Source: Zobellia galactanivorans (GTDB taxonomy: Bacteria; Bacteroidota; Bacteroidia; Flavobacteriales; Flavobacteriaceae). From it: 64,000 bases of DNA. Each line of letters begins with the position of its first letter. Positions within the stretch are counted from its first letter, which is position 1. The DNA is taken from the NCBI RefSeq assembly GCF_000973105.1, contig NC_015844.1:1794501-1858500 (forward strand). Direction: 5' to 3'. The notes beneath the pieces were generated by a model. That model worked only from the letters and a program-made list of their open reading frames with translations, searched no databases and was not told the origin of the DNA. Shown piece by piece: positions 28,708 through 38,143 of the stretch. The translations under genes were made by a program, and so were the position numbers.

Positions 28708-28715
28708 CAAATATA
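28708..28715 (-). promoter_or_regulatory. -7 box of lpxH
   Basis: On the minus strand TATATTTG fits TAnnTTTG, 7 bases before the ATG, which implies a leaderless or very short-leader transcript. Confidence 0.35.
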
Positions 28716-28739
28716 ACGAATACCCTTTTTAAAGAAGTA

Positions 28740-29192
28740 TTATTGATTATCCGATGCATACCATTCGGCAAACGAAGTATCGGTTTCCTGAAGTCTTAAG
28801 GAGTGTAGACTGATATTTTCAGGAAGCCTTGCCCTTATTCTTTTTGCAAAATCGATGACCATATTTTCGCTGGTCGGTTGATAATCGGCCAAGATAACGT
28901 TGTGCCCCCTATCGGTCAGCTCTTTGGCCAACTCTACATGTGGGGTGTTTTTATTAAAAACCGTAGCATGGTCAAATTGATCTACAATTTCCTCCTTTAC
29001 AATTTTCTTCAGGTCACCGAAATCGATGACCATACCCAATTTTACATGAGAGGTATCGGTAATGGGCCTACCGATAACGGTTACCGATAATTTATAACTA
29101 TGGCCGTGCACATTTCTACACTTTCCGTCGTAGCCGTAAAGCGCGTGGCCGGTCTCAAAATTAAACTGCTTGGTGATCCTGATTATACCCAT
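28740..29192 (-). CDS. queD: 6-carboxy-5,6,7,8-tetrahydropterin synthase / 6-pyruvoyl-tetrahydropterin synthase family
   Basis: This 150-residue protein converts 7,8-dihydroneopterin triphosphate on the route to queuosine. Zinc ligands are His in FETGHALYG and the NVHGHSYKL pair, with the catalytic Cys in DGKCRNVHGH. The family has both QueD and PTPS activities, and no other queuosine gene lies here to settle it. An in-frame ATG at 29222 exists, but ATG 29192 (MGIIRITKQF) lies right after a perfect TACCTTTG box and fits the family start. Confidence 0.88.
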   Translation of the reverse strand: MGIIRITKQFNFETGHALYGYDGKCRNVHGHSYKLSVTVIGRPITDTSHVKLGMVIDFGDLKKIVKEEIVDQFDHATVFNKNTPHVELAKELTDRGHNVILADYQPTSENMVIDFAKRIRARLPENISLHSLRLQETDTSFAEWYASDNQ

Positions 29193-29209
29193 GAAATATG
29201 ATTGTGCCA

Positions 29210-29217
29210 CAAAGGTA
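29210..29217 (-). promoter_or_regulatory. -7 box of queD
   Basis: On the minus strand TACCTTTG is a perfect match, 17 bases upstream of ATG 29192. It lies inside the longer reading frame, which supports the shorter start. Confidence 0.5.
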
Positions 29218-29265
29218 TTCAATTTGTAAAACCAATTCGTTTTTAGATTACATTTACCGGCTTTT

Positions 29266-29273
29266 TAATTTTG
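29266..29273 (+). promoter_or_regulatory. -7 box of the 2OG oxygenase gene
   Basis: TAATTTTG fits TAnnTTTG and ends 6 bases before the GTG start at 29280. A TTTT-rich stretch about 20 bases upstream may serve as the -33 region. Confidence 0.4.
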
Positions 29274-29279
29274 TTTTAA

Positions 29280-29921
29280 GTGGAAGAACTGTATGGGCAA
29301 CTAGACTTTGCGGTGAACCCGCAATACGAAAAGATAATTTCCGACATCTTGGAAAACGGCTATAGTATTGTAGACGATTTACTTTCGGAAAGCACGGTAA
29401 GTGCATTGCGCACGGACCTCTTGGAAAAATACGAGGACGACCTCTTCAAAAAAGCGGCCATTGGCAACCGACTGAACGAAGTGATACAGACCGGTATTCG
29501 GGGCGATTTTATTCTTTGGATGGACGAAAGCCATACCAACGACGCCCAAAATTTGTTTTTCGACCAAATCAACGATTTAGCCTCCTACCTGAACCGCACC
29601 TGTTTCTTGGGAATTTTAAGGAAGGAATTTCACTATGCCGTATATCCGGAAGGAAAATTCTACGAAAGACATTTAGATACCTTTCAAAACGATGACCGAC
29701 GAAAGCTCTCCATCGTTTGTTATCTGAACGAAGACGACTGGCAACCTGAACACGGAGGTGAATTGGTACTTTATCTAAACGGGAAAAATGGCGAAATACC
29801 AAAAACCGTTTACCCATTTCCGGGCAGGGCGGTCATCTTTGAAAGTCGCGATTTGGAGCATGAGGTGAAGCCCGCAAAACGGGAACGCCTTAGCATTACC
29901 GGCTGGTTAAAAACCCGTTGA
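29280..29921 (+). CDS. 2-oxoglutarate/Fe(II)-dependent oxygenase (prolyl-hydroxylase-like)
   Basis: This 213-residue protein has the iron facial triad HxD...H, with HLD in YERHLDTFQ and the distal His in LEHEVKP, followed by the 2-oxoglutarate Arg in RERLSITGWL. The architecture matches the P4H-like 2OG-FeII_Oxy group. Targets could be a protein proline (for example on ribosomal or elongation proteins) or a small molecule. GTG is the only suitable start. It is divergent from queD. Confidence 0.88.
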   Translation: MEELYGQLDFAVNPQYEKIISDILENGYSIVDDLLSESTVSALRTDLLEKYEDDLFKKAAIGNRLNEVIQTGIRGDFILWMDESHTNDAQNLFFDQINDLASYLNRTCFLGILRKEFHYAVYPEGKFYERHLDTFQNDDRRKLSIVCYLNEDDWQPEHGGELVLYLNGKNGEIPKTVYPFPGRAVIFESRDLEHEVKPAKRERLSITGWLKTR

Positions 29922-29938
29922 TTTTGAAAATGTAGAAC

Positions 29939-30052
29939 CTACCTCTTGAACTTTCTTCTTGTGCGAACGCGGTTTACAAAGTAGACAACCACTACAAAAA
30001 GGGCGAGAATGGGAAAAACAAGGTCACCATTCAAGAAATTTAAAATATTCAT
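29939..30052 (-). CDS. Small 37-residue single-pass membrane protein
   Basis: This short frame starts at ATG 30052 and ends with TAG at 29939-29941. It encodes a polar N-terminus, a hydrophobic helix (about 11-26, LVFPILALFVVVVYFV) and a strongly basic tail (RVRTRRKFKR), which fits an inner-membrane peptide with the tail in the cytoplasm. It lies between the 2OG oxygenase and the enoyl-CoA hydratase-like gene and fills an otherwise empty gap. No family is recognised; the positive-inside layout argues for a real gene. Confidence 0.5.
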   Translation of the reverse strand: MNILNFLNGDLVFPILALFVVVVYFVNRVRTRRKFKR

Positions 30053-30097
30053 AACTGAGATTTAAAAAAGTAAAACGTCAACTACAGTGGGTTATTG

Positions 30098-30865
30098 TTA
30101 TTTTTTGAATTTTGAAAGGGCGTTACGGGTAAATTCAGAAAGTACCAGCCTTCCCGTAATAGCGGCACGCTCTACCAAAAGTTCGTTCCAATGGTCGGTA
30201 CCCTGCCATAGTACTTTTTTCCACTCTTCAAGGGCTTCCGGATTGTACTCGGCCAGTTTTTGTACCTGAAAATCAAGTTCCTTATCCAATTCCCTCATAT
30301 CGTCGAAAACCTTTGAAAAGAGTCCTTTTTCCTGTGCCCAATAGGCATTTTTCCATTCGGTCGGAGCCAATGAAAGTTCAGAAATAGCGGCGGTTCCTAT
30401 CTTTCTTTCTACAGCTGGGGCTATTACCAAGGGAGCGATTCCTATAGTCAATTCAGACAACCGTATGGAGGCAGCTTCCGAAGCATAGACATAGTCACAC
30501 GCAGCCGCTAGGCCTACACCTCCGCCAACGGTCTTGCCCTGAACACGGCCCACGATTACCTTTTTACATTGGCGCATGGCATTGATGACATGGGCAAAAC
30601 CACTAAAAAACACCTTACCTTCATCTAGATCCGAGACCGCCATAAGTTCGTCAAATGATGCACCCGCACAGAAAGCGCGGTCTCCTTCAGATCTGAGCAC
30701 AATAACCGTTATAGCATTGTTTTCAGAGAGTTTTTTGAACTCTAGGGTCAACCGATCTAAAAGCTCCGCTACAAAAGAGTTACTCGCAGGGTGACCAAAT
30801 TCTATAGTAGCGACCTTATTATCGATTTTGGTATAAAGGCTTCCATTTTCCCGGGTAGTTCCCAT
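30098..30865 (-). CDS. Enoyl-CoA hydratase/isomerase family protein
   Basis: This 255-residue crotonase-fold protein has the oxyanion-hole segments GDRAFCAGASFDEL and VGGGVGLAAACDYVYAS. The second acidic catalytic position of true hydratases seems replaced by Ile-Gly-Ile (LTIGIAPLVIAP), so it may be an isomerase or a methylglutaconyl-CoA hydratase-like enzyme; the substrate is open. A perfect -7 box lies 22-29 bases upstream. It stands apart from the MATE gene upstream on the same strand (39-base gap). Confidence 0.82.
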   Translation of the reverse strand: MGTTRENGSLYTKIDNKVATIEFGHPASNSFVAELLDRLTLEFKKLSENNAITVIVLRSEGDRAFCAGASFDELMAVSDLDEGKVFFSGFAHVINAMRQCKKVIVGRVQGKTVGGGVGLAAACDYVYASEAASIRLSELTIGIAPLVIAPAVERKIGTAAISELSLAPTEWKNAYWAQEKGLFSKVFDDMRELDKELDFQVQKLAEYNPEALEEWKKVLWQGTDHWNELLVERAAITGRLVLSEFTRNALSKFKK

Positions 30866-30886
30866 AGCTGTAATTTAATTGTTGAA

Positions 30887-30894
30887 CAAAGGTA
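30887..30894 (-). promoter_or_regulatory. -7 box of the enoyl-CoA hydratase-like gene
   Basis: On the minus strand TACCTTTG; a near TTTG (ATTG) lies about 22 bases further upstream at 30917-30920. Confidence 0.5.
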
Positions 30895-30904
30895 TCAATC
30901 AAAA

Positions 30905-32239
30905 TTAATGGTTTTGCAATAGGGGCCGAAACTTTCTGATAAACTTAACGACCAGGGCCCCGCCCCGTATAGCCATCCATACGGTAAAGGCGATCCAGAT
31001 TCCGTAGAGTCCCCAACCCATATACTTTCCTAAAAAGACAACAGGTACAAACCCGAGGAAAGTTGCCGCCAACAGGGTATTTCTAAGGTACTTCATTTCC
31101 CCCATCCCCTTAAAAATTCCATCAAAAACAAAAGCTATAGTATTCATGGGCAGTCCCAAGATCACGATAAAAAATACGGCATAAAATGCATTGAGCACTA
31201 CGGCCTCCTTTGAAAAGAGGAGTCCGATCGGCTTATAGAACAAAAAGCCGGCCACCACCAATACCACGCTGACCAATAGACCGTAGTAGACGATTTTCTT
31301 TGCCAATTGCCACAAGCCTTTATAATCTTTTGCTCCCAAGAGCCTACCTCCCATAATATTTCCGGCTGCGGCGTACCCATCGATAAAAAATGCGGAGAAC
31401 AGCCAAATATTAACGGCAATGGTATGGGCGCCAATAAACTTCGGCCCTAAATCGGTTGCTTCACGCACCGCCAATATCAATGCGGTATTCAAGGCCAAGG
31501 CACGAACGAAGAGATTGAGGCTCATAACCACCAATCTGCCCAACTCTTCATGTACCGGCAATTTCAAGCGAAGGCTTATATTGGTCTTTGTCACCAACAA
31601 GACAAAAGCCATAATGGCCATAACAGCCTGCGCCAAAAGGCTCGCCCATGCCGCTCCTTCCAAATACATAGGTTCTATGAGCCCCTCTATTCCGTAAACA
31701 AAGGCAAAATCAAGGCCTACATTGAGAACGGCCCCGACAATGGCGATCAACATCGGGTAATAGGTATTCTGCAACCCTCGAAAAATACCCATGACGGCAA
31801 AAACGAAAAGGGTCAACGGAAAGCCCCAAACCCGTATGGAATAGTACGAAACACAATAGTCAAGGATCTTGCCCGTAGCATTGAGCAATTGAAAAATATC
31901 CTCTACCACAAAAATGGTGGATAGCAAAACGAGAATACTCAAGCCGATATTCAGAAAAATAGCTTGGGCCGGCAAGGTCTTTACCTCAGCGATACGTCCG
32001 GCACCCAAATACTGGGAAATAATGGCCGATATGGCACTTCGGGTCTGGCCCAAAATCCATATCAACATCGAAAGAAAGGAGCCGACAATACCTGCCGCGG
32101 CAAGCGATTCAAGTCCGTCTACGGGAATATTCCCCACAATGGCCGTATCGGTAATGGACAATAGGGGTTCTGCAATACCAGCAACGGTAGCAGGTATCGC
32201 CAATTTATTAATGGACCTAAAATTGATTTCAGCCTTCAA
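30905..32239 (-). CDS. MATE-family efflux transporter (DinF/NorM-like)
   Basis: This 444-residue protein has twelve predicted membrane helices in two similar halves. It begins with the MATE pattern around KLAIPATVAGIAEPLLSITDTAIVG, including the Asp of TM1 used for cation coupling. It exports drugs or metabolites in exchange for sodium or protons. It follows the GNAT gene with a 10-base gap, so the two form one unit. Confidence 0.9.
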   Translation of the reverse strand: MKAEINFRSINKLAIPATVAGIAEPLLSITDTAIVGNIPVDGLESLAAAGIVGSFLSMLIWILGQTRSAISAIISQYLGAGRIAEVKTLPAQAIFLNIGLSILVLLSTIFVVEDIFQLLNATGKILDYCVSYYSIRVWGFPLTLFVFAVMGIFRGLQNTYYPMLIAIVGAVLNVGLDFAFVYGIEGLIEPMYLEGAAWASLLAQAVMAIMAFVLLVTKTNISLRLKLPVHEELGRLVVMSLNLFVRALALNTALILAVREATDLGPKFIGAHTIAVNIWLFSAFFIDGYAAAGNIMGGRLLGAKDYKGLWQLAKKIVYYGLLVSVVLVVAGFLFYKPIGLLFSKEAVVLNAFYAVFFIVILGLPMNTIAFVFDGIFKGMGEMKYLRNTLLAATFLGFVPVVFLGKYMGWGLYGIWIAFTVWMAIRGGALVVKFIRKFRPLLQNH

Positions 32240-32249
32240 GGGGGCGAAA

Positions 32250-32750
32250 TTACAACACTAATTCATAACAATGAAAGGGATGCCCACTCTGTTTCGGAAA
32301 GAAAATATCGCCTAAACGTTGAAATCCCCTAGCTTCATAAAACCGTTGATTCCGCTTGTTTTGGCTGAAGGTATCCAAGCGTAGGGAAGAAAACCCCTTT
32401 TCCCGCGCGTAGTTTTCGGCAAAACCCATTAGTTGTTGGGCATAACCCTTGCCTTGAAAATCAGGATGTACCGCCACCCGATGTATGTAGCAATTCTTAT
32501 CGGTAGGCGTCAACCAGCGAACCGGTTTATATTCTTCATCCATAAAAGTGGAGATGACCATAGTTCCGATAATTTGGTTATCTTCCTCCAAAACGTACAG
32601 TTCCTTTCTATCGACATCGCACTCAAATGCCTGCCGAGAAGGATAATGCTCGTTCCATTGATAAATGCCGTTAGCCATCATTGCGGCCGCACAAGCTTGG
32701 GTCAAATTCAGAATTTTACCAATTTCGGATCTCTTAGCGGGTCGAATCAT
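32250..32750 (-). CDS. GNAT-family N-acetyltransferase
   Basis: This 166-residue protein shows the acetyl-CoA pyrophosphate loop in VHPDFQGKGYAQQL and the preceding beta-strand YIHRVAV, with the C-terminal FYEARGFQRLG. The substrate is unknown (amine, amino acid or antibiotic). It is the first gene in a unit with the MATE exporter 10 bases downstream; pairs of this kind occur in resistance contexts, but the link is inference. Confidence 0.88.
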   Translation of the reverse strand: MIRPAKRSEIGKILNLTQACAAAMMANGIYQWNEHYPSRQAFECDVDRKELYVLEEDNQIIGTMVISTFMDEEYKPVRWLTPTDKNCYIHRVAVHPDFQGKGYAQQLMGFAENYAREKGFSSLRLDTFSQNKRNQRFYEARGFQRLGDIFFPKQSGHPFHCYELVL

Positions 32751-32801
32751 TTTTTCAAATCCAATTAAATTGTAAATTTAAACGATAAATCCGAAAACAA
32801 T

Positions 32802-33602
32802 ATGAAACACATACTAGTACCTATAGGTATTTCACCCGATGCACACCGTACTTTACAATATGCCGTAGACTTTGCCGCGGTGTTTTCCTCACAGGTCTAT
32901 GTGATGGAAGTTTTCAATGTTTCGGTAGGGGCCGGTAAAAGTTTGGCCAATGTTCCGCAAAAACTGGCCGAAAGTGGAAAAGAACGCCTAAAGGAGGTCA
33001 TTGAAAAGATAGACGCCAAAGGTGTTAACATCAAGATTGCCACCTACAATGGAGGCATCGTCGATGGCCTAAAGGATATCGACAGGGAACTGGGCATCGA
33101 TTTGATCATCATGGCGCCACGGAGTAATGATGTTACCGAAGAGCTGTATTTGGGCAATACCTCGGGGAAAATCATCAAACAGACCGACATCCCAACCCTG
33201 ATCGTACCCAAGGGCAGCGTAATGGCCCCTCCTAAAAATATTCTGACCGCCTTTAAATCGGGTATACTCAAAAGAAACCGTATTCTAAACCCCTTGTTGG
33301 ACATTAAGAAAAAATTCGGGTCTACGGTAAACCTACTTTTGGTAAAAACACCGGGTTACTCCGATGCCGATCTACGGATCAACACGGCATTGATGGATGT
33401 CAGCTCACAGATAACCATGACCGAGGCCCCAACGACCTACCTAGGCGTACTCGAACACATGCAGGCGCAACATCCGGACCTATTGTGCGTTTTTAGGCAC
33501 AAAAGAGGGTTTTTCAAAAAACTTTGGGAAAAGAATACCATACCTAAATCAGAGTTCTCGGCCCGTATTCCGGTACTTGTACTCAGTGTAAAGAAGGATT
33601 AA
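32802..33602 (+). CDS. Universal stress protein, tandem UspA domains
   Basis: This 266-residue protein has a well-preserved first UspA domain (about 1-140, starting MKHILVPIGISPDAHRTL) with the ATP-loop-like run GNTSGKIIKQTDIPTLIVP, and a more degenerate second domain (about 145-266). Such two-domain proteins bind ATP or AMP and act in stress or redox adaptation. It lies upstream of the tRNA gene on the same strand, but a separate promoter precedes the tRNA. Confidence 0.88.
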   Translation: MKHILVPIGISPDAHRTLQYAVDFAAVFSSQVYVMEVFNVSVGAGKSLANVPQKLAESGKERLKEVIEKIDAKGVNIKIATYNGGIVDGLKDIDRELGIDLIIMAPRSNDVTEELYLGNTSGKIIKQTDIPTLIVPKGSVMAPPKNILTAFKSGILKRNRILNPLLDIKKKFGSTVNLLLVKTPGYSDADLRINTALMDVSSQITMTEAPTTYLGVLEHMQAQHPDLLCVFRHKRGFFKKLWEKNTIPKSEFSARIPVLVLSVKKD

Positions 33603-33632
33603 AAAAGTTGCGATAATTACTTGCCCAACTAT

Positions 33633-33663
33633 TTTGATACTTTCATAAAAAGTATTTCCTTTG
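33633..33663 (+). promoter_or_regulatory. Promoter of the tRNA-Ala gene
   Basis: TTTG (33633-33636), 19 bases, TTCCTTTG (33656-33663). This is one mismatch from the TAnnTTTG consensus with exact spacing. The tRNA begins 15 bases downstream. Confidence 0.55.
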
Positions 33664-33677
33664 CACCTAGCCAAAAC

Positions 33678-33754
<77 letters not shown>

Positions 33755-33765
33755 AGCTATTACAG

Positions 33766-33797
33766 GGCTCCAAGATACATTTCTTGGAGCCTTTTTT
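33766..33797 (+). terminator. Intrinsic terminator of tRNA-Ala
   Basis: GGCTCCAAGA (33766-33775) pairs perfectly with TCTTGGAGCC (33782-33791), followed by six T. It lies 12 bases after the tRNA. Confidence 0.9.
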
Positions 33798-34249
33798 ATT
33801 TCGATAGAATTGATCTTGGGTTATTTTGCCCTACCTAAATAAACCCTACGTTTATCTAAGTGTCGGCGGATAACCAAATGACAGCCAATACTTTTCCGCC
33901 TTTCAAAAAACAGAAAAATAATAGTCTACCCATCGGCCATGTGCCATAATTAGAATATTAAAATATAGTCGTCGGGCTTGCCCAAATAGGGCATAGGTCT
34001 TAACTTATACTCGTATTTTTTGGTTTTCCTGTTATGCTTTGGGTACGGAAAGTGTTTATACTTGCGGAAACTAATAGAGTTTTCCGGCAACACTTAATTC
34101 ATGTCAATTGACACCGGAAATACGGCAATTGACACAAAAAATCGACCCTTGGGATACAACAACTGTGTACCTTTATAAATTCGATTGCCTTCTAAAGGAC
34201 ATACCCAAACCAAAGGAGCAATCTTGAATAACATGGCCATTTAAACCTT
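33798..34249. promoter_or_regulatory. Intergenic region before the hybrid regulator, with repeated CAATTGACAC
   Basis: No gene is seen in these about 450 bases. TGTCAATTGACA (34102-34113) is a perfect palindrome. CAATTGACAC occurs at 34105-34114 and again at 34126-34135, exactly 21 bases apart (two helical turns). A -7-like TACCTTTA lies at 34168-34175, so the repeats sit where an activator or autoregulator would bind. Confidence 0.45.
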
Positions 34250-37200
34250 ATGCGTTTCATTACTAAGCTTTGTGGAGTTCTTTTGGTACTTTTCTCATAC
34301 AGTGCCAGTGCACAGTATAAACCCAAGGTGTGGGATACCCGTGATGGGCTTTCAAACAACTGGATTTCCGATATTACACAAGACGACAAGGGCTACATTT
34401 GGTTAGCCACCCAATATGGCCTCAACCGCTTTGATGGTTATACCTTTAAAAGCTATACCCATAGCCCCGACGACTCTAACAGTCCGATAGCCAATTGGGT
34501 CAAGTGCATCGAAAAAAAATCGAAAGACGAACTATGGCTTGGTGTTGCCTATGGAGGCCTCGACCGAATCGATGTAGAGAAAAATGAATTTACCCACGAG
34601 GCCTTTGTCTACGAAAATGACACCATTACATCGATCAATAAAATGACCGCTTCTACAGAAGGAGATTTATATATAGCGAGCGAAGATGGCCTTTTTCTAA
34701 AAAGACAGAACAAAAATACCTTTGATCGAATATTTGAGAAAAGAGTCATCGATATCACCACCAATCGATCGGGCCAAATTTTCTTTCTAGGCCGAAAAGA
34801 AGTTTACTCCTATAATGACCAAACCCAATCGTATACGCTGCTATTCGAAAATGGGGGGAAACGCATAGAAAAAAGCTTTTTTGATTCAAAGAATAGGCTT
34901 TTAGTCCTTGAGAAAAATTCATTATTGGTCTTTGAAGGTTCAAACGGAACCTACAACATCTCTAAACGTCTTAAGATCGACAACCTGGTATCGCTGTTTT
35001 TTGCCAATAGTCCCATTATTGAAGATTCGGACCATAGAATTTGGATCGGTGGGGAAAATGGCATTTCAATCGTGGACGAAAACCTCGATTCGGTAGAATT
35101 TCATTCTTACGAAAGCATGTTCGAAAAAGATATGACGGGCGTACAGGCGCTCAGCTTTTTCGAAGACCTTCATAAAAATATGTGGATAGGCACCAACAAA
35201 GGCTTGGCGCTCATCTCTACTTTTACTTCAAGGTTTCATTCGAGCCATCTGCTTCCTGAAGGCAAAAACCTCAACGATATACGCGAGTTTTATCAGGTGG
35301 GCAGTACCTTGCTCATCGCTTCCAACGAAGGACTCTTTTCATTGGATAAGAAAAAAAGGCTTCAAGAAATTCTTCCGAAGAAAATCTACGGTATGCACCT
35401 TTCCGATGACGGTAGGCTTTTCGCTATCGGCAATGGCCTATTTGAGATAGATACCGCTTCCTTCAAAACAAAAGTATTATCAGCTTCATATTTCAAGGGA
35501 GGCTGGTCTATAACCGAGGATAAAACGGGAGATCTATGGATGATTTCCGATGAAAGCCTGGTATGTTACCGCAAAGCTTCGGATCGATTTGAAACCTATG
35601 ACATAGCCGACATTCCTACTTTAAAGGACATTCCGAGAATTGACCTGCTCATCGATTCCAAGGGTAGATTATGGGCCTGTACCTTAAAATCGGGCGTCTA
35701 TCTTTTAGAGAATCCCCAAAGACTGAAATCGGGCGATACCGCGGCATTTAGAAACATCAATTATGTGCCGGGAAATGAAAACAGTCTTTCCAATCGCTTG
35801 ACCACTTCCTTACTAGAAGCTTCCGACGGTACTATCTGGGTAGGAACCGATGCCGGTTTGAACGCCATAGACCCTCTAAGCTTTGAAATTAAGAGATACC
35901 TCAAAAAAGACGGGCTAAAAGATGAAAAAATCATGGCCATGGTAGAGGATAATTTTGGCAATATCTGGGGCAGCACCATTGGTAACGGTATTTTTCAACT
36001 GAACCAAAATACAGGTGTCTTCAATTTCTTTGGTCAGGAAGATGGCTTAAAAAGCAGCAACTTTCTACTGTCTTCGGTCTACAAAAACCACGATGGCTCC
36101 TTATTTTTCGGAACCGACAATGGCATAGAGATTATTGACCCCAGTGCCTTCAGGGATTTTGAAAGACCTAAAATCGACTTCTTTTTTACTGACACGCGAT
36201 TACTTTCGAAATCGGGCGAGGAACAAGTACGAAAGCTTTCTCCGAAACATAAAGACTTGGTATTAACCCATAACAACAACTCGGTCACGGTCAACTATAC
36301 GACCCTGAATTACCATTTGGCCGAAAAAACGACCTATAAGTACAAAGTAGACAACCTCTACGACACTTGGCAAGACAATGGTAATGAGCGCAGTGTAACC
36401 TTCAATAGTTTGCCTCCGGGCGAATACGGACTTGAAGTGGCCGCCATTAACCCCGATCTAGATTTTACCAACGACATCATACGAATGACATTCGTAATCA
36501 ACCCGCCTTGGTGGAAAACCAACCTAGCATACGCCTCCTACGTATTGCTGTTCATATCTTTGCTCTTTGCCGTTCACAGCTACCTTTTGAAAAGGAAGCT
36601 CGATCTGGCGGAAAAAAACAGACTTCAAGAGCTCGATTCCTTTAAAACGAGCTTTTTCAACAACGTTGCCCATGAACTAAAAACACCTTTGACCATTATT
36701 TCAGGTATGGCCAATACCCTACGGAAAAAAGGAAATAAAGAAACAGCCCATTTCGCAAAGACCATAAGTAGAAACAGTAATGAACTGAACGATCTTATCA
36801 ACCAAATTCTTGACCTTTCAAAACTCGATGCGGGAAAATTGGAACTAGAGATGGTGCACGGCGATATTATCGTGTACCTCAAATATATATCGAGTTCGTT
36901 CGAATCCTTGGCCGGCGCAAAAGAAATACGCTTGCATTTCTTATCCGAAGTAGAAACGCTCTACATGGATTTCGACCCCCAGAAAATAAAACATATTTTC
37001 TCTAACCTGATTTCCAATGCCATTAAAAACACGGGTATAAAGGGAGACATCTATCTTCAAATAGCACAGAAAGACGACAAGGCCGAATTTGTTGTAAAAG
37101 ACAATGGTATCGGTATCTCAAAGGAAGATTCAGAACTGATTTTCGACCGGTACTACCAAGCCAAAGGGCAATTGGCCGGAACGGGTATCGGATTATCGTT

Positions 37201-38143
37201 TACCAAAGAATTGGTGAATCTTATGAAGGGGGCTATCAAGGTTGAAAGCAGGCTGCAAGTAGGCTCTTGTTTTAAAATAACCCTCCCTATTTTAAACGAA
37301 GCCTCGGAGCAAATTCCATACGATCAAGAACCTAAAGAATATCTCGTTAGAAACCAACCGATCCAAGACTGCAAGGGCATAGACGACCAACTGCCTTTGA
37401 TTGAAATCATAGAGGACAACTTGGACATCTGTTCGTATTTGGAGACTATTTTAAGCCAAGAGTATAGACTGAACTTTAGCCAGACCGGTAATAGTGGATG
37501 GGAAAATGTTCTCGAATCCGTACCCGACTTGGTAATAACCGATTTGATGATGCCCGGAAAAGACGGATTCGAGCTCTGCCACGCCATAAAGTCGAATCCT
37601 GTCACCAATCATATACCCGTAATCATGCTTACGGCCAAATCAGATGCCCAGTCGAAACTTGAGGGATTAAGACTTGGTGCCGACGCCTATTTGAAAAAGC
37701 CCTTTGATGAAAAGGAACTTATCATTCGTATGGCCCAACTACTGCAGCAAAGGGAAGTGTTACGCGATAAATATCGCAATCCCGTTTTTTGGGACGGCCA
37801 AAATTCAAAAGGTGCCATCGAAACCGATGCTTTTGTTCTTAAAGTAAGAAGTATCATAGAAAAAAATATAGACAATAGCGGTTTCGGCATTTTAGAACTT
37901 TGCAGGGAATTGGGCATTAGCCGAAGCCATCTACATCGAAAACTCAAGGCACTTACCGGTTCATCAACCAGTATGTTTATACAAACCGTAAGGCTTCAAA
38001 AAGCCCGTTTGCTTCTAAAAACCTCACAAAAAAACGTCTCGGAAGTGGCATATGAAGTCGGTTTTGACGATCCAGCCTACTTTTCAAGGGTCTTTTCAAA
38101 AGCTTTTGGCCATCCGCCAAGTGAAACACATAAAAACCTATAA
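34250..38143 (+). CDS. Hybrid two-component system regulator (propeller sensor, histidine kinase, receiver, AraC)
   Basis: This 1297-residue one-protein signalling system has, in order: a signal peptide; two-component-regulator propeller repeats in the periplasm (about 25-680); a Y_Y_Y domain (about 690-750); one membrane helix (about 755-778); HisKA with phospho-acceptor H808 in VAHELKTPL; HATPase (about 915-1030); receiver with D1098 in VITDLMMPG; and AraC helix-turn-helix (about 1195-1297). Such regulators normally sense oligosaccharides and sit beside a polysaccharide locus, but none is adjacent here. Repeated CAATTGACAC motifs lie 115-145 bases upstream. Confidence 0.93.
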   Translation: MRFITKLCGVLLVLFSYSASAQYKPKVWDTRDGLSNNWISDITQDDKGYIWLATQYGLNRFDGYTFKSYTHSPDDSNSPIANWVKCIEKKSKDELWLGVAYGGLDRIDVEKNEFTHEAFVYENDTITSINKMTASTEGDLYIASEDGLFLKRQNKNTFDRIFEKRVIDITTNRSGQIFFLGRKEVYSYNDQTQSYTLLFENGGKRIEKSFFDSKNRLLVLEKNSLLVFEGSNGTYNISKRLKIDNLVSLFFANSPIIEDSDHRIWIGGENGISIVDENLDSVEFHSYESMFEKDMTGVQALSFFEDLHKNMWIGTNKGLALISTFTSRFHSSHLLPEGKNLNDIREFYQVGSTLLIASNEGLFSLDKKKRLQEILPKKIYGMHLSDDGRLFAIGNGLFEIDTASFKTKVLSASYFKGGWSITEDKTGDLWMISDESLVCYRKASDRFETYDIADIPTLKDIPRIDLLIDSKGRLWACTLKSGVYLLENPQRLKSGDTAAFRNINYVPGNENSLSNRLTTSLLEASDGTIWVGTDAGLNAIDPLSFEIKRYLKKDGLKDEKIMAMVEDNFGNIWGSTIGNGIFQLNQNTGVFNFFGQEDGLKSSNFLLSSVYKNHDGSLFFGTDNGIEIIDPSAFRDFERPKIDFFFTDTRLLSKSGEEQVRKLSPKHKDLVLTHNNNSVTVNYTTLNYHLAEKTTYKYKVDNLYDTWQDNGNERSVTFNSLPPGEYGLEVAAINPDLDFTNDIIRMTFVINPPWWKTNLAYASYVLLFISLLFAVHSYLLKRKLDLAEKNRLQELDSFKTSFFNNVAHELKTPLTIISGMANTLRKKGNKETAHFAKTISRNSNELNDLINQILDLSKLDAGKLELEMVHGDIIVYLKYISSSFESLAGAKEIRLHFLSEVETLYMDFDPQKIKHIFSNLISNAIKNTGIKGDIYLQIAQKDDKAEFVVKDNGIGISKEDSELIFDRYYQAKGQLAGTGIGLSFTKELVNLMKGAIKVESRLQVGSCFKITLPILNEASEQIPYDQEPKEYLVRNQPIQDCKGIDDQLPLIEIIEDNLDICSYLETILSQEYRLNFSQTGNSGWENVLESVPDLVITDLMMPGKDGFELCHAIKSNPVTNHIPVIMLTAKSDAQSKLEGLRLGADAYLKKPFDEKELIIRMAQLLQQREVLRDKYRNPVFWDGQNSKGAIETDAFVLKVRSIIEKNIDNSGFGILELCRELGISRSHLHRKLKALTGSSTSMFIQTVRLQKARLLLKTSQKNVSEVAYEVGFDDPAYFSRVFSKAFGHPPSETHKNL

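Noticed and set aside
29193-29280. preQ1 or pterin riboswitch before queD
   Set aside because: The gap to the divergent gene is short and filled by promoter boxes, with no conserved riboswitch core visible.
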